5,375 nucleotides of DNA from an uncultured Oscillibacter sp. (GTDB lineage: Bacteria > Bacillota > Clostridia > Oscillospirales > Oscillospiraceae): NCBI GenBank assembly GCA_900551885.1, contig URXS01000130.1:1-5375 (forward strand), read 5' to 3'. The position numbers and the translations under genes are program-made. How positions within the stretch are numbered: position 1 is the stretch's first letter; each line of letters begins with the position of its first letter. Below are positions 1 to 5,195 of this stretch, piece after piece. The notes under the pieces were generated by a model. It worked only from the letters and a program-made list of their open reading frames with translations, made no database searches and was not told where the DNA came from.

Positions 1-255
1 AAGGGATACGGTGCCGGGGCCGACGTGACGGCCCAGTACCGCCGGGGAGCGGAGGAGGCGCTGGTGCTGTATCAGATGCTGGGCTGCGACGCGGCGGTGC
101 TGAAGGAGCGCAGCCCCTCCTGCGGCCATGGACAGATTTACGACGGCACCTTCACCGGCACTCTGACCCGCCGGGACGGCGTCACGTGGGAGCTGCTGGC
201 ACAACACCGGGTCCCGGTCTATGGAGAATCCCAGATTCTGGAACTTTTAAAATGA
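1..255 (+). CDS. DUF523 / TudS-like Fe-S desulfidase family protein, C-terminal part (5' end outside window)
   Basis: The reading frame is open from base 1 and ends at TGA 253-255, giving the last 84 residues of a protein that usually has about 150. The recognisable family signature is the LKERSPSCG block (residues 35-42 of the fragment, Cys at 41), followed by a YDGTFTG block (47-53) and the short C-terminal strand/helix ending VPVYGESQILELLK. These are typical of DUF523. Members of this family that have been studied (TudS) bind a [4Fe-4S] cluster through three cysteines and remove sulfur from 2-thiouracil. The cluster cysteines expected near the N-terminus lie outside the window, so activity cannot be judged. 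A GTG at 25 is internal, because conserved sequence continues upstream of it. The next gene is a uracil permease, which fits a thiouracil/uracil salvage theme, but a strong terminator separates the two. Family assignment is firm; the substrate is inference. Confidence 0.85.
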   Translation, partial: KGYGAGADVTAQYRRGAEEALVLYQMLGCDAAVLKERSPSCGHGQIYDGTFTGTLTRRDGVTWELLAQHRVPVYGESQILELLK

Positions 256-282
256 CGGGGTAGTATTACCTCGTCATTTTTT
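249..282 (+). terminator. Intrinsic terminator overlapping the DUF523 stop codon
   Basis: The arms 249-262 and 267-280 pair over 14 positions with one G-U (258-271) and a 4-nt loop (GTAT, 263-266), followed by a T run at 277-282. The TGA stop (253-255) lies inside the 5' arm, so translation to the end of the gene covers part of the hairpin. It isolates the upstream unit from the uracil permease unit. Confidence 0.9.
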
Positions 283-328
283 ACAATTTCCCCGCGATTT
301 TTTATCTTTCAATCATGGAAAACCAGAC

Positions 329-357
329 TTGCAAAGAAGGGGATGCTTCTGTATAAT
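329..357 (+). promoter_or_regulatory. Sigma-A promoter of the leader peptide-uraA unit
   Basis: The -35 box is TTGCAA (329-334) and the -10 box is a perfect TATAAT (352-357), separated by exactly 17 nt. Transcription should begin near 363-366, giving only about 20 nt of untranslated RNA before the leader peptide start at 385. There is no T run at the expected start site, so start-site or slippage control by UTP (as in codBA/upp of E. coli) is not suggested. Confidence 0.85.
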
Positions 358-384
358 GAGGCAAATGACGAAGGAGGGAATACC

Positions 385-453
385 ATGCTGGCTTATCACC
401 ATTTGACGGCGGCGATGGCGGCGGTGTCCTCTTTTTCCCTTTTTTCGTTTTGA
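385..453 (+). CDS. 22-residue U-rich leader peptide of the uracil permease gene
   Basis: This ATG-to-TGA ORF of 22 codons encodes MLAYHHLTAAMAAVSSFSLF followed by SF. It has an excellent Shine-Dalgarno AAGGAGG (371-377) 7 nt before the ATG, stronger than that of many structural genes, so it is very probably translated. The last eight codons are Ser/Phe/Leu codons written as runs of T: 16 of the 22 bases from 430 to 451 are T. The stop codon's last base is the first paired base of the terminator hairpin at 453-470. The geometry resembles pyrL/pyrBI and the rph-pyrE junction of E. coli. There, RNA polymerase pauses in a U tract when UTP is low, the ribosome catches up, and the hairpin is blocked. 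The peptide itself is probably not functional. An alternative is amino-acid (Phe/Ser) attenuation, but the downstream uracil permease makes pyrimidine sensing more sensible. Confidence 0.72.
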   Translation: MLAYHHLTAAMAAVSSFSLFSF

Positions 454-478
454 CCGGCCCTGGGGCCGGTATTTTTTT
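453..478 (+). terminator. Attenuator hairpin upstream of uraA
   Basis: A perfect 7-bp GC-rich stem (ACCGGCC 453-459, GGCCGGT 464-470) has a 4-nt loop CTGG and is followed by A and seven Ts (472-478). It lies about 90-115 nt downstream of the predicted transcription start and 57 nt ahead of the uraA start codon, so it must be read through for the permease to be expressed. A ribosome at the leader stop (451-453) would cover the 5' arm and prevent the hairpin. No strong competing antiterminator is visible in the leader; the best upstream complement to the 5' arm is only about 4 bp. Confidence 0.85.
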
Positions 479-535
479 GCCCGTTTGAATAGAGAGTAGC
501 AAAGAGCAGAGAATGATAGTGAGAGGAGAAAACAA

Positions 536-1888
536 ATGAACGAAAAGACTGCTTCCCAGGCCCCCATCCGGGATGCCCGGACGCTGGGTGTGCCCAAGAT
601 GCTGGTGCTGGGCCTCCAGCACATGTTTGCCATGTTCGGCGCCACAGTGCTGGTTCCCATCCTGGTGCAGAGCTACGGCCTGCCCCTGTCCATCCAGACG
701 ACCCTGTTTTTCGCCGGATTCGGCACGCTGTTCTTCCATGTGTGCACCCGGATGAAGGTCCCCGCCTTCCTGGGGTCCTCCTTCGCCTTCCTGGGCGGCT
801 TCCAGGCCATGGCCAACATGGATGCCGGCATTTACGCCAACATGGAGGCGGCTGAAAAGCTCCAGTATACCTGTGGCGGTATTGTGGTAGCCGGCCTTTT
901 GTATGTGGTGCTGGCTCTGATCATCAAGGCTGTGGGTGTCCACCGGGTCATGCACTACCTGCCCCCGGTGGTGACCGGCCCCATCATTATCCTGATCGGA
1001 CTGAATCTGGCGCCCTCCGCCGTGTCCAACGCCTCCACCTGCTGGTGGCTGGCTCTGGTGGCCATGGCCATCATCATTGTGGCCAACATCTGGGGCAAGG
1101 GCATGATCAAGATCATTCCCATTCTGCTGGGTGTAGTGGGGTCCTATATCGTGGCCCTGATCGCCGGACAGGTGGACTTCTCCGGCATGGCCGAATCCGG
1201 CTGGGTGGGGCTGCAGCCCTTCCTTACCGATTTTGGCGGCAGCGTCGCCAAGTTTGACATCTCTGCCATCTTGGTGATGGCCCCCATTGCCATCGCCTCC
1301 ATGATGGAGCACATCGGCGACATGTCCGCCATCTCCGCCACCGTGGGCGAGAACTTCATCGAGGATCCCGGACTGCACCGGACATTGATCGGTGATGGTA
1401 TCGCCACCTCCCTGGCGGGCCTCTTCGGCGGCCCCGCCAACACCACCTATGGCGAGAACACCGGTGTGCTGGTGCTCTCCCGGGTCCACGATCCCCGCGT
1501 GATCCGGCTGGCCGCCATCTACGCGGTGGTGCTGTCCTTCAGCCCCAAGTTCGCTGCCTTCGTCAACTCCATCCCCGCAGCTATCATCGGCGGCGTCAGC
1601 TTCATCCTCTACGGTATGATCTCCGCCATCGGTGTGCGGAACGTGGTGGAGAACCAGGTGGACTTCACCAATTCCCGCAACCTCATTATTGCCGCCGTCA
1701 TTCTGGTGTGCGGCCTGGGCTTCACGGACGGCCTGACCTTCCACATAGGTGGTGCCTCCATTACCCTGACCTCTCTGGCCATTGCCGCCATTGCCGGTAT
1801 CGCTCTCAACGCCATCCTGCCGGGCAATGACTTCCACTTCGGCAAGTCCGCCACTTCCGACACCGCTGCCTCTCTGGGCCGGTATTGA
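536..1888 (+). CDS. uraA: Uracil permease, NCS2 (nucleobase:cation symporter-2) family
   Basis: This 450-residue membrane protein should import uracil with protons across the cytoplasmic membrane, feeding UMP salvage. Length and hydrophobic pattern fit the 14-helix UraA fold. Family landmarks in order are QHMFAMFGATVLVP (28-41), PAFLGSSFAF (76-85), MMEHIGD (256-262) and GPANTTYGENTGVLVLSRV (299-317). The two carboxylates that bind uracil in E. coli UraA correspond to Glu258 and Glu307. The NTTYGEN block is typical of uracil rather than xanthine/urate members. One position differs from E. coli: the EHVGH motif is EHIGD here (Asp262), with Asp as in purine-type NCS2 proteins, so some breadth of substrate is possible. 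The ATG at 536 is set by the SD AGGAG (524-528), 7 nt upstream. The gene sits behind a leader peptide and attenuator and is followed by its own terminator, so it is monocistronic. Antisense frames are shadows of its codon bias. Confidence 0.92.
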   Translation: MNEKTASQAPIRDARTLGVPKMLVLGLQHMFAMFGATVLVPILVQSYGLPLSIQTTLFFAGFGTLFFHVCTRMKVPAFLGSSFAFLGGFQAMANMDAGIYANMEAAEKLQYTCGGIVVAGLLYVVLALIIKAVGVHRVMHYLPPVVTGPIIILIGLNLAPSAVSNASTCWWLALVAMAIIIVANIWGKGMIKIIPILLGVVGSYIVALIAGQVDFSGMAESGWVGLQPFLTDFGGSVAKFDISAILVMAPIAIASMMEHIGDMSAISATVGENFIEDPGLHRTLIGDGIATSLAGLFGGPANTTYGENTGVLVLSRVHDPRVIRLAAIYAVVLSFSPKFAAFVNSIPAAIIGGVSFILYGMISAIGVRNVVENQVDFTNSRNLIIAAVILVCGLGFTDGLTFHIGGASITLTSLAIAAIAGIALNAILPGNDFHFGKSATSDTAASLGRY

Positions 1889-1910
1889 TCCAAGTCACGA
1901 ACAATCCCCA

Positions 1911-1948
1911 CGCCTCCGCTGGCCAACCGCCTGCGGAGGCGCTTTTTT
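1911..1948 (+). terminator. Intrinsic terminator after uraA
   Basis: A 9-bp perfect stem (CGCCTCCGC 1911-1919 with GCGGAGGCG 1933-1941) encloses a 13-nt loop and is followed by C and six Ts (1943-1948). It begins 22 nt after the uraA stop. Confidence 0.88.
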
Positions 1949-1979
1949 GCAAAAAACACAAAAGATATCCCATTTTCGG

Positions 1980-2007
1980 TTGACTTTTTTTCAATATCTT
2001 ATATAAT
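1980..2007 (+). promoter_or_regulatory. Sigma-A promoter of the lysine riboswitch-transporter unit
   Basis: The -35 box is TTGACT (1980-1985) and the -10 box is TATAAT (2002-2007), with a 16-nt AT-rich spacer. Transcription should start around 2012-2016, about 10 nt before the P1 helix of the riboswitch, which is the usual arrangement. Confidence 0.85.
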
Positions 2008-2023
2008 GAACAGGCAATACCAT

Positions 2024-2194
2024 CCCATGATAGAGGCGCGGGCTCCATGAGTACCCCTTCCTAACGGCAGGACACCGGGGAGGAGGGGAAAGGGGAGACC
2101 GCCGAGGCTGTGTTCCGCTGCCTGGCGGGACAGGGCCGGGCCGCCGGAGAACATCCGCCGGACTGTCACCCCCAAGGTGGAGCGCTGTCATGAC
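2024..2194 (+). promoter_or_regulatory. Lysine riboswitch (L-box) aptamer
   Basis: The conserved lysine aptamer core is visible in order: GATAGAGGCGC (2029-2039), the loop-E type GAGTA (2049-2053), GAAAGGGGAGA (2088-2098), GCCGAGGC (2101-2108, consensus GCCGAAG), CCTGG (2121-2125), ACTGTCACC (2162-2170) and GGTGGAGCGC (2176-2185). P1 pairs 2026-2033 with 2185-2192 (8 bp, one G-U). P5 is CACC 2167-2170 with GGTG 2176-2179. P4 can form from 2124-2129 with 2154-2159. A P2-P3 loop kiss is possible between GGACAC (2070-2075) and GTGTTCC (2110-2116) with one bulged U. The 3' strand of P1 overlaps the segment that would otherwise pair with the downstream terminator's 5' arm, so bound lysine should switch expression off. 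Helix details beyond P1 and P5 are by-eye inference. Confidence 0.93.
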
Positions 2195-2218
2195 CCAGGG
2201 AAATGTCCCGTGCCTGTG

Positions 2219-2253
2219 TGAAGTCATGATGCCCGTCATGACTTCATTTTTTT
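2219..2253 (+). terminator. Expression-platform terminator of the lysine riboswitch
   Basis: An 11-bp perfect stem (TGAAGTCATGA 2219-2229 with TCATGACTTCA 2236-2246) has a 6-nt loop and is followed by seven Ts (2247-2253). The antiterminator is formed by TCATGAC (2188-2194), which is complementary to GTCATGA (2223-2229) in the 5' arm. Because 2188-2192 is also the P1 3' strand, lysine binding frees the terminator. The transporter's SD follows 5 nt after the T run. Confidence 0.9.
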
Positions 2254-2272
2254 GTGTAAGGAGAGAGAAATT

Positions 2273-4027
2273 ATGAAACATCATCTGCGACGATTATTGC
2301 CTCTGCTGGTACTGGTGCTGGTACTGTGCGCAGCCATGGCAGTCCCGGCGGCAGCCAGTGATCCCACCGAAGAGCCCGGCACAAAAATGATCGAGTGTCC
2401 CGACTGCGGTGCTTCCGGTGCCTGCATGGTCTGCTACGGCCTGGATCCGGACTGTGAGAGCTGTGGCGGTGCCAATGTGTGTGCTACCTGCGGGGGAACC
2501 GGCTATGTGGAGTCTCCCAGTCACTTCTACAACACTTTCTGGGCCCTGCTGCCGCCTATCATCGCCATCGCGCTGGCTCTGATCACCAAGGAGGTGTATT
2601 CCTCCCTGTTCATCGGTATCCTGGCAGGTGGCCTGCTCTATTCCAACTTCTCCTTTGAGGGGACTGTACTGCATGTGTTTGAGGACGGCATCGTCTCCGT
2701 GCTGTCGGACGGCTACAATGTGGGCATCTTGATCTTCCTGGTGATTCTGGGTACCATGGTATGCCTGATGAACAAGGCCGGCGGCTCCGCCGCGTTTGGA
2801 CGCTGGGCTCAGGAGCACATTAAGAGCCGGGTGGGAGCCCAGCTTGCCACCATCATCCTGGGTATCCTGATCTTTATTGATGACTATTTCAACTGCCTGA
2901 CGGTGGGCAGCGTCATGCGGCCGGTGACCGACAAGCACCGCATTTCCCGGGCAAAGCTTGCCTATATCATTGACGCCACCGCCGCCCCCGTGTGTATCAT
3001 TGCCCCTATCTCCTCCTGGGCCGCTGCCGTGGCCGCCTTTGCTGAGGACGGCCAGGGCCTGAACCTTTTTATCCGGGCGATTCCCTTCAACTTCTACGCC
3101 ATTTTGACCATCGTCATGATGGTGGGTATGGTACTGATGAAGGAAGAATTTGGCCTGATGAAGAAGTTTGAGGACAACGCCCGGGAAAACGGCGATCTGT
3201 TCTCCGGGCCCAACCCCTATGCCATGATGGATGAGGAAATAGAGGAGAACAAGGGCCGGGTACTGGACCTGGTGTTGCCCATCGTGGTGCTGGTGATCTG
3301 CTGTGTCATCGGCATGATCTACTCCGGCGGTTTCTTCTCCGGAGCCAGCTTTGTGGACGCCTTCTCCAGTTCCGACGCCTCCGTGGGGTTGATGCTGGGC
3401 GCTGCCTTTGCCCTGGTGTTCACCTTTGTGTATTACATGATCCGCCGCAGCCTGTCCTTCCGGGATATGATGGGCTGCATTCCCGAGGGATTCAAGGCCA
3501 TGGTGCCAGCTATTTTGATTCTGACCTTCGCCTGGAGCCTGAAGGCCATGACTGACTCCCTGGGCGCCAAATATTTCGTCCGGGACTTTGTCTGGAGCAG
3601 TGCTGCCGGGCTGCAGATGCTGCTGCCGGCGCTGGTGTTTGTCATTGGCTGTCTGCTGGCCTTTGCTACCGGCACGAGCTGGGGCACCTTTGGTATGCTG
3701 ATTCCCATCGTCCAGAACGTGTTCCCCATGGACAATCCTCTGTCCATCGTATGTATCTCCGCCTGCATGGCCGGCGCCGTGTGCGGTGACCACTGCTCTC
3801 CCATCTCTGATACCACCATTATGGCTTCCGCCGGTGCCCAGTGCGACCACGTGAACCATGTGTCCACCCAGCTCCCCTATGCCATCACCGCCGCGGCAGT
3901 GAGCTTGGTCAGTTACATCTTTGCAGGCTTTGTGCCTAACGCGCTGATTGCCCTGCCGGTGTCGGTGATTTTGATGCTGGTCACTTTGGTGGTCATCCGC
4001 AAATTGACGGCTTCCAAAGCGGTCTGA
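2273..4027 (+). CDS. NhaC-family transporter (probable lysine transporter) with N-terminal signal peptide and four-CxxC domain
   Basis: This 584-residue polytopic membrane protein of the NhaC antiporter superfamily probably carries lysine rather than only Na+/H+. Residues 1-28 look like a signal peptide or first helix: basic start, Leu/Val-rich core 8-22, then AVPAAAS. Residues 42-73 hold four CxxC pairs (C42/45, C51/54, C61/64, C70/73) with CGGTG and CGASG turns, like a DnaJ-type zinc ribbon, predicted outside the membrane. The transporter domain starts near 88. It shows the family blocks IDDYFNCLTVGS (202-213), TSWGTFGMLIPI (468-479) and CGDHCSPISDTT (504-515). The start ATG at 2273 is chosen because AAGGAG (2258-2263) lies 9 nt upstream; a TTG at 2252 falls in the terminator's T run. 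The lysine riboswitch directly upstream argues for lysine uptake, and comparative genomics has linked L-boxes to NhaC-type genes before. The family is certain, the substrate inferred. Confidence 0.88.
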   Translation: MKHHLRRLLPLLVLVLVLCAAMAVPAAASDPTEEPGTKMIECPDCGASGACMVCYGLDPDCESCGGANVCATCGGTGYVESPSHFYNTFWALLPPIIAIALALITKEVYSSLFIGILAGGLLYSNFSFEGTVLHVFEDGIVSVLSDGYNVGILIFLVILGTMVCLMNKAGGSAAFGRWAQEHIKSRVGAQLATIILGILIFIDDYFNCLTVGSVMRPVTDKHRISRAKLAYIIDATAAPVCIIAPISSWAAAVAAFAEDGQGLNLFIRAIPFNFYAILTIVMMVGMVLMKEEFGLMKKFEDNARENGDLFSGPNPYAMMDEEIEENKGRVLDLVLPIVVLVICCVIGMIYSGGFFSGASFVDAFSSSDASVGLMLGAAFALVFTFVYYMIRRSLSFRDMMGCIPEGFKAMVPAILILTFAWSLKAMTDSLGAKYFVRDFVWSSAAGLQMLLPALVFVIGCLLAFATGTSWGTFGMLIPIVQNVFPMDNPLSIVCISACMAGAVCGDHCSPISDTTIMASAGAQCDHVNHVSTQLPYAITAAAVSLVSYIFAGFVPNALIALPVSVILMLVTLVVIRKLTASKAV

Positions 4028-4058
4028 GGTGCAGGCTGAAAAAAGAATGATTATCGCG

Positions 4059-4089
4059 AGAGGGACCCCTGCCGGGTCCCTCTTGTTTT
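4059..4089 (+). terminator. Intrinsic terminator after the NhaC-family gene
   Basis: A 10-bp perfect stem (AGAGGGACCC 4059-4068 with GGGTCCCTCT 4074-4083) with a 5-nt loop is followed by TGTTTT (4084-4089). The T tail is interrupted by one G, but the stem is strong. Confidence 0.85.
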
Positions 4090-4092
4090 CAG

Positions 4093-4124
4093 GCATCTAC
4101 CGGTAAGCCAGGTCGGGTTTACAA
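4093..4124 (+). promoter_or_regulatory. Candidate BirA operator (perfect right half-site, degenerate left half-site)
   Basis: GGTTTACAA at 4116-4124 is identical to the right half of the bacterial BirA operator consensus (TTGTAAACC, 14-16 nt gap, GGTTTACAA). At the expected 14-nt spacing, 4093-4101 matches the left half at only 4 of 9 positions, ending TNNACC. The right half overlaps the predicted -35 box of birA, so a bound BirA-biotinyl-AMP dimer would block initiation. Six of the nine matching bases are shared with the -35-like TTTACA, so chance cannot be excluded. Confidence 0.4.
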
Positions 4125-4146
4125 GAGAGAAAAAACGTGATACACT
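4118..4146 (+). promoter_or_regulatory. Probable promoter of the birA-chrA operon
   Basis: The -35-like TTTACA (4118-4123) and the -10-like TACACT (4141-4146) are separated by 17 nt. The -10 box is weak (4 of 6), which suits a low-level housekeeping gene. The expected start near 4153 leaves about 22 nt before the birA ATG at 4175. The preceding unit ends in a terminator at 4089, so a promoter is needed here. Confidence 0.55.
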
Positions 4147-4174
4147 CGAATCCGCGAAGAAGGGGGGCGAAGCC

Positions 4175-5176
4175 ATGAGCAGACAGACCGTGCTGGAGCT
4201 GCTGCGACAGCGGGAGGGGGCTTTTGTCTCCGGGGAGGAGATCAGCCGCCATCTGGGGCTCAGCCGGGCGGCGGTATGGAAGGCCGTGGACGTTCTACGG
4301 CGCCAGGGCTACACCGTGGAAGCCCGGACGGGCCTGGGCTATCGCCTTCTGGCCGCGCCGGATGCCCTGACGGAGCCGGAGATCCGTCGTTTCCTGCCGC
4401 CCACAGAAGTCGTGGGGCGGAAGCTGGTGTGCCTGACGGAAGTGAATTCCACCAACACCCGGGCCAAGGAGCTGGCTATGGCCGGAGAGCCGGAAGGTCT
4501 GGTGGTGGTGGCCGACTGCCAGACGGCGGGCCGGGGGCGCATGGGCCGGTCTTTCCAGTCCCCGCCGGGAAAAGGTGTGTATCTCACTGTTTTGCTGCGG
4601 CCTCAACTACCTCCAGAGCGGCTGATGAGCGTCACGGCCATGGCCGGTGTGGCAGTGTGCGGCGCGGTGGAGGCGGTCTGCGGCCTGTCTCCGGGGTTAA
4701 AGTGGCCCAACGATCCAGTGCTGAACAGCCGGAAGCTGTGTGGTATTCTGACGGAGATGTCTCTGGAGGCGGAGACCGGGAGCCTTCAGTATCTGGTGGT
4801 GGGAATCGGTGTCAATGTGCTTCACATGCCGGAGGACTTTTCCCCGGAAGTGGCGGCGATTGCCACATCCTTGGCGGCGGAACTGGGGAAACCGGTTTCC
4901 CGGCCCGCTCTGGCGGCGGCGCTGATTGCCCGCTTGGATCATCTGCGCACTGCATTGGTGTCCGGCCACACGGAAGCCTATTGGGAGGAATACCGGAGCC
5001 GGTGCGTGAATTTGGGGAAGCGGGTGCGTCTGCTTTCCCCAACCGGGGAGGAGTGTGGCCAGGCGATCGATGTGGACCAAGATTTCGGTCTGGTAGTCCG
5101 GAAGGACGATGGTACCGTCACTACGGTCCGCTCCGGGGAGGTCTCCGTCCGGGGTTTGTACGGATATACGGAATAA
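4175..5176 (+). CDS. birA: Bifunctional biotin-[acetyl-CoA-carboxylase] ligase / biotin operon repressor BirA
   Basis: This 333-residue cytoplasmic protein activates biotin to biotinyl-AMP, attaches it to the biotin carboxyl carrier protein, and represses transcription when it holds the adenylate. Residues 1-60 form the winged helix (EEISRHLGLSRAAVWKAVDVL, 21-41, then a GLGYRL wing, 53-58). The catalytic domain follows: EVNSTN (89-94), the biotin/AMP loop GRGRMGR (119-125), KWPNDPVL (176-183), RKLCGILTEMS (186-196; Lys187 aligns with the catalytic lysine) and VVGIGVNV (208-215). The SH3-like C-terminal domain spans about 278-328. The residue after KWPND is Pro181, where Ile/Leu/Val is usual. 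Length matches two-domain BirA proteins, so this is a class II ligase that can regulate. The ATG at 4175 has a purine-rich SD (4157-4167) 7 nt upstream. chrA follows after 19 nt, so the two are probably co-transcribed. Confidence 0.93.
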   Translation: MSRQTVLELLRQREGAFVSGEEISRHLGLSRAAVWKAVDVLRRQGYTVEARTGLGYRLLAAPDALTEPEIRRFLPPTEVVGRKLVCLTEVNSTNTRAKELAMAGEPEGLVVVADCQTAGRGRMGRSFQSPPGKGVYLTVLLRPQLPPERLMSVTAMAGVAVCGAVEAVCGLSPGLKWPNDPVLNSRKLCGILTEMSLEAETGSLQYLVVGIGVNVLHMPEDFSPEVAAIATSLAAELGKPVSRPALAAALIARLDHLRTALVSGHTEAYWEEYRSRCVNLGKRVRLLSPTGEECGQAIDVDQDFGLVVRKDDGTVTTVRSGEVSVRGLYGYTE

Positions 5177-5195
5177 ATTTGGGAGTGAATGTATT

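Noticed and set aside
365..406. Thirteen-codon mini-ORF starting at ATG 365, overlapping the leader peptide
   Set aside because: It would start at the transcript's 5' end with no SD, and it contains the SD of the better leader ORF at 385.
358..535. PyrR-type anti-antiterminator in the uraA leader
   Set aside because: No hairpin with the conserved CCNGNGAGG-like loop was found; the GAGAGG at 521-526 is downstream of the terminator, unstructured, and is part of the uraA SD.
479..535. Purine-rich stretch between attenuator and uraA as another regulatory RNA
   Set aside because: No stable hairpin or known motif is visible; it looks like an unstructured SD region.
302..1837. Long antisense open frame of 511 codons opposite uraA
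   Set aside because: Its product is rich in Gly/His/Asp/Gln with no family signature. It mirrors the codon bias of the well-supported uraA gene on the other strand and covers the uraA promoter and attenuator.
2252..2272. TTG start extending the NhaC-family protein by seven residues
   Set aside because: The TTG lies in the terminator T run and upstream of the SD AAGGAG at 2258-2263; the ATG at 2273 is correctly spaced.
2294..4096. Long antisense open frame of 600 codons opposite the NhaC-family gene
   Set aside because: It has low-complexity His/Gly/Gln/Asp composition, as expected from the reverse of hydrophobic GC-rich codons, no plausible start signal, and overlaps a strongly supported gene.
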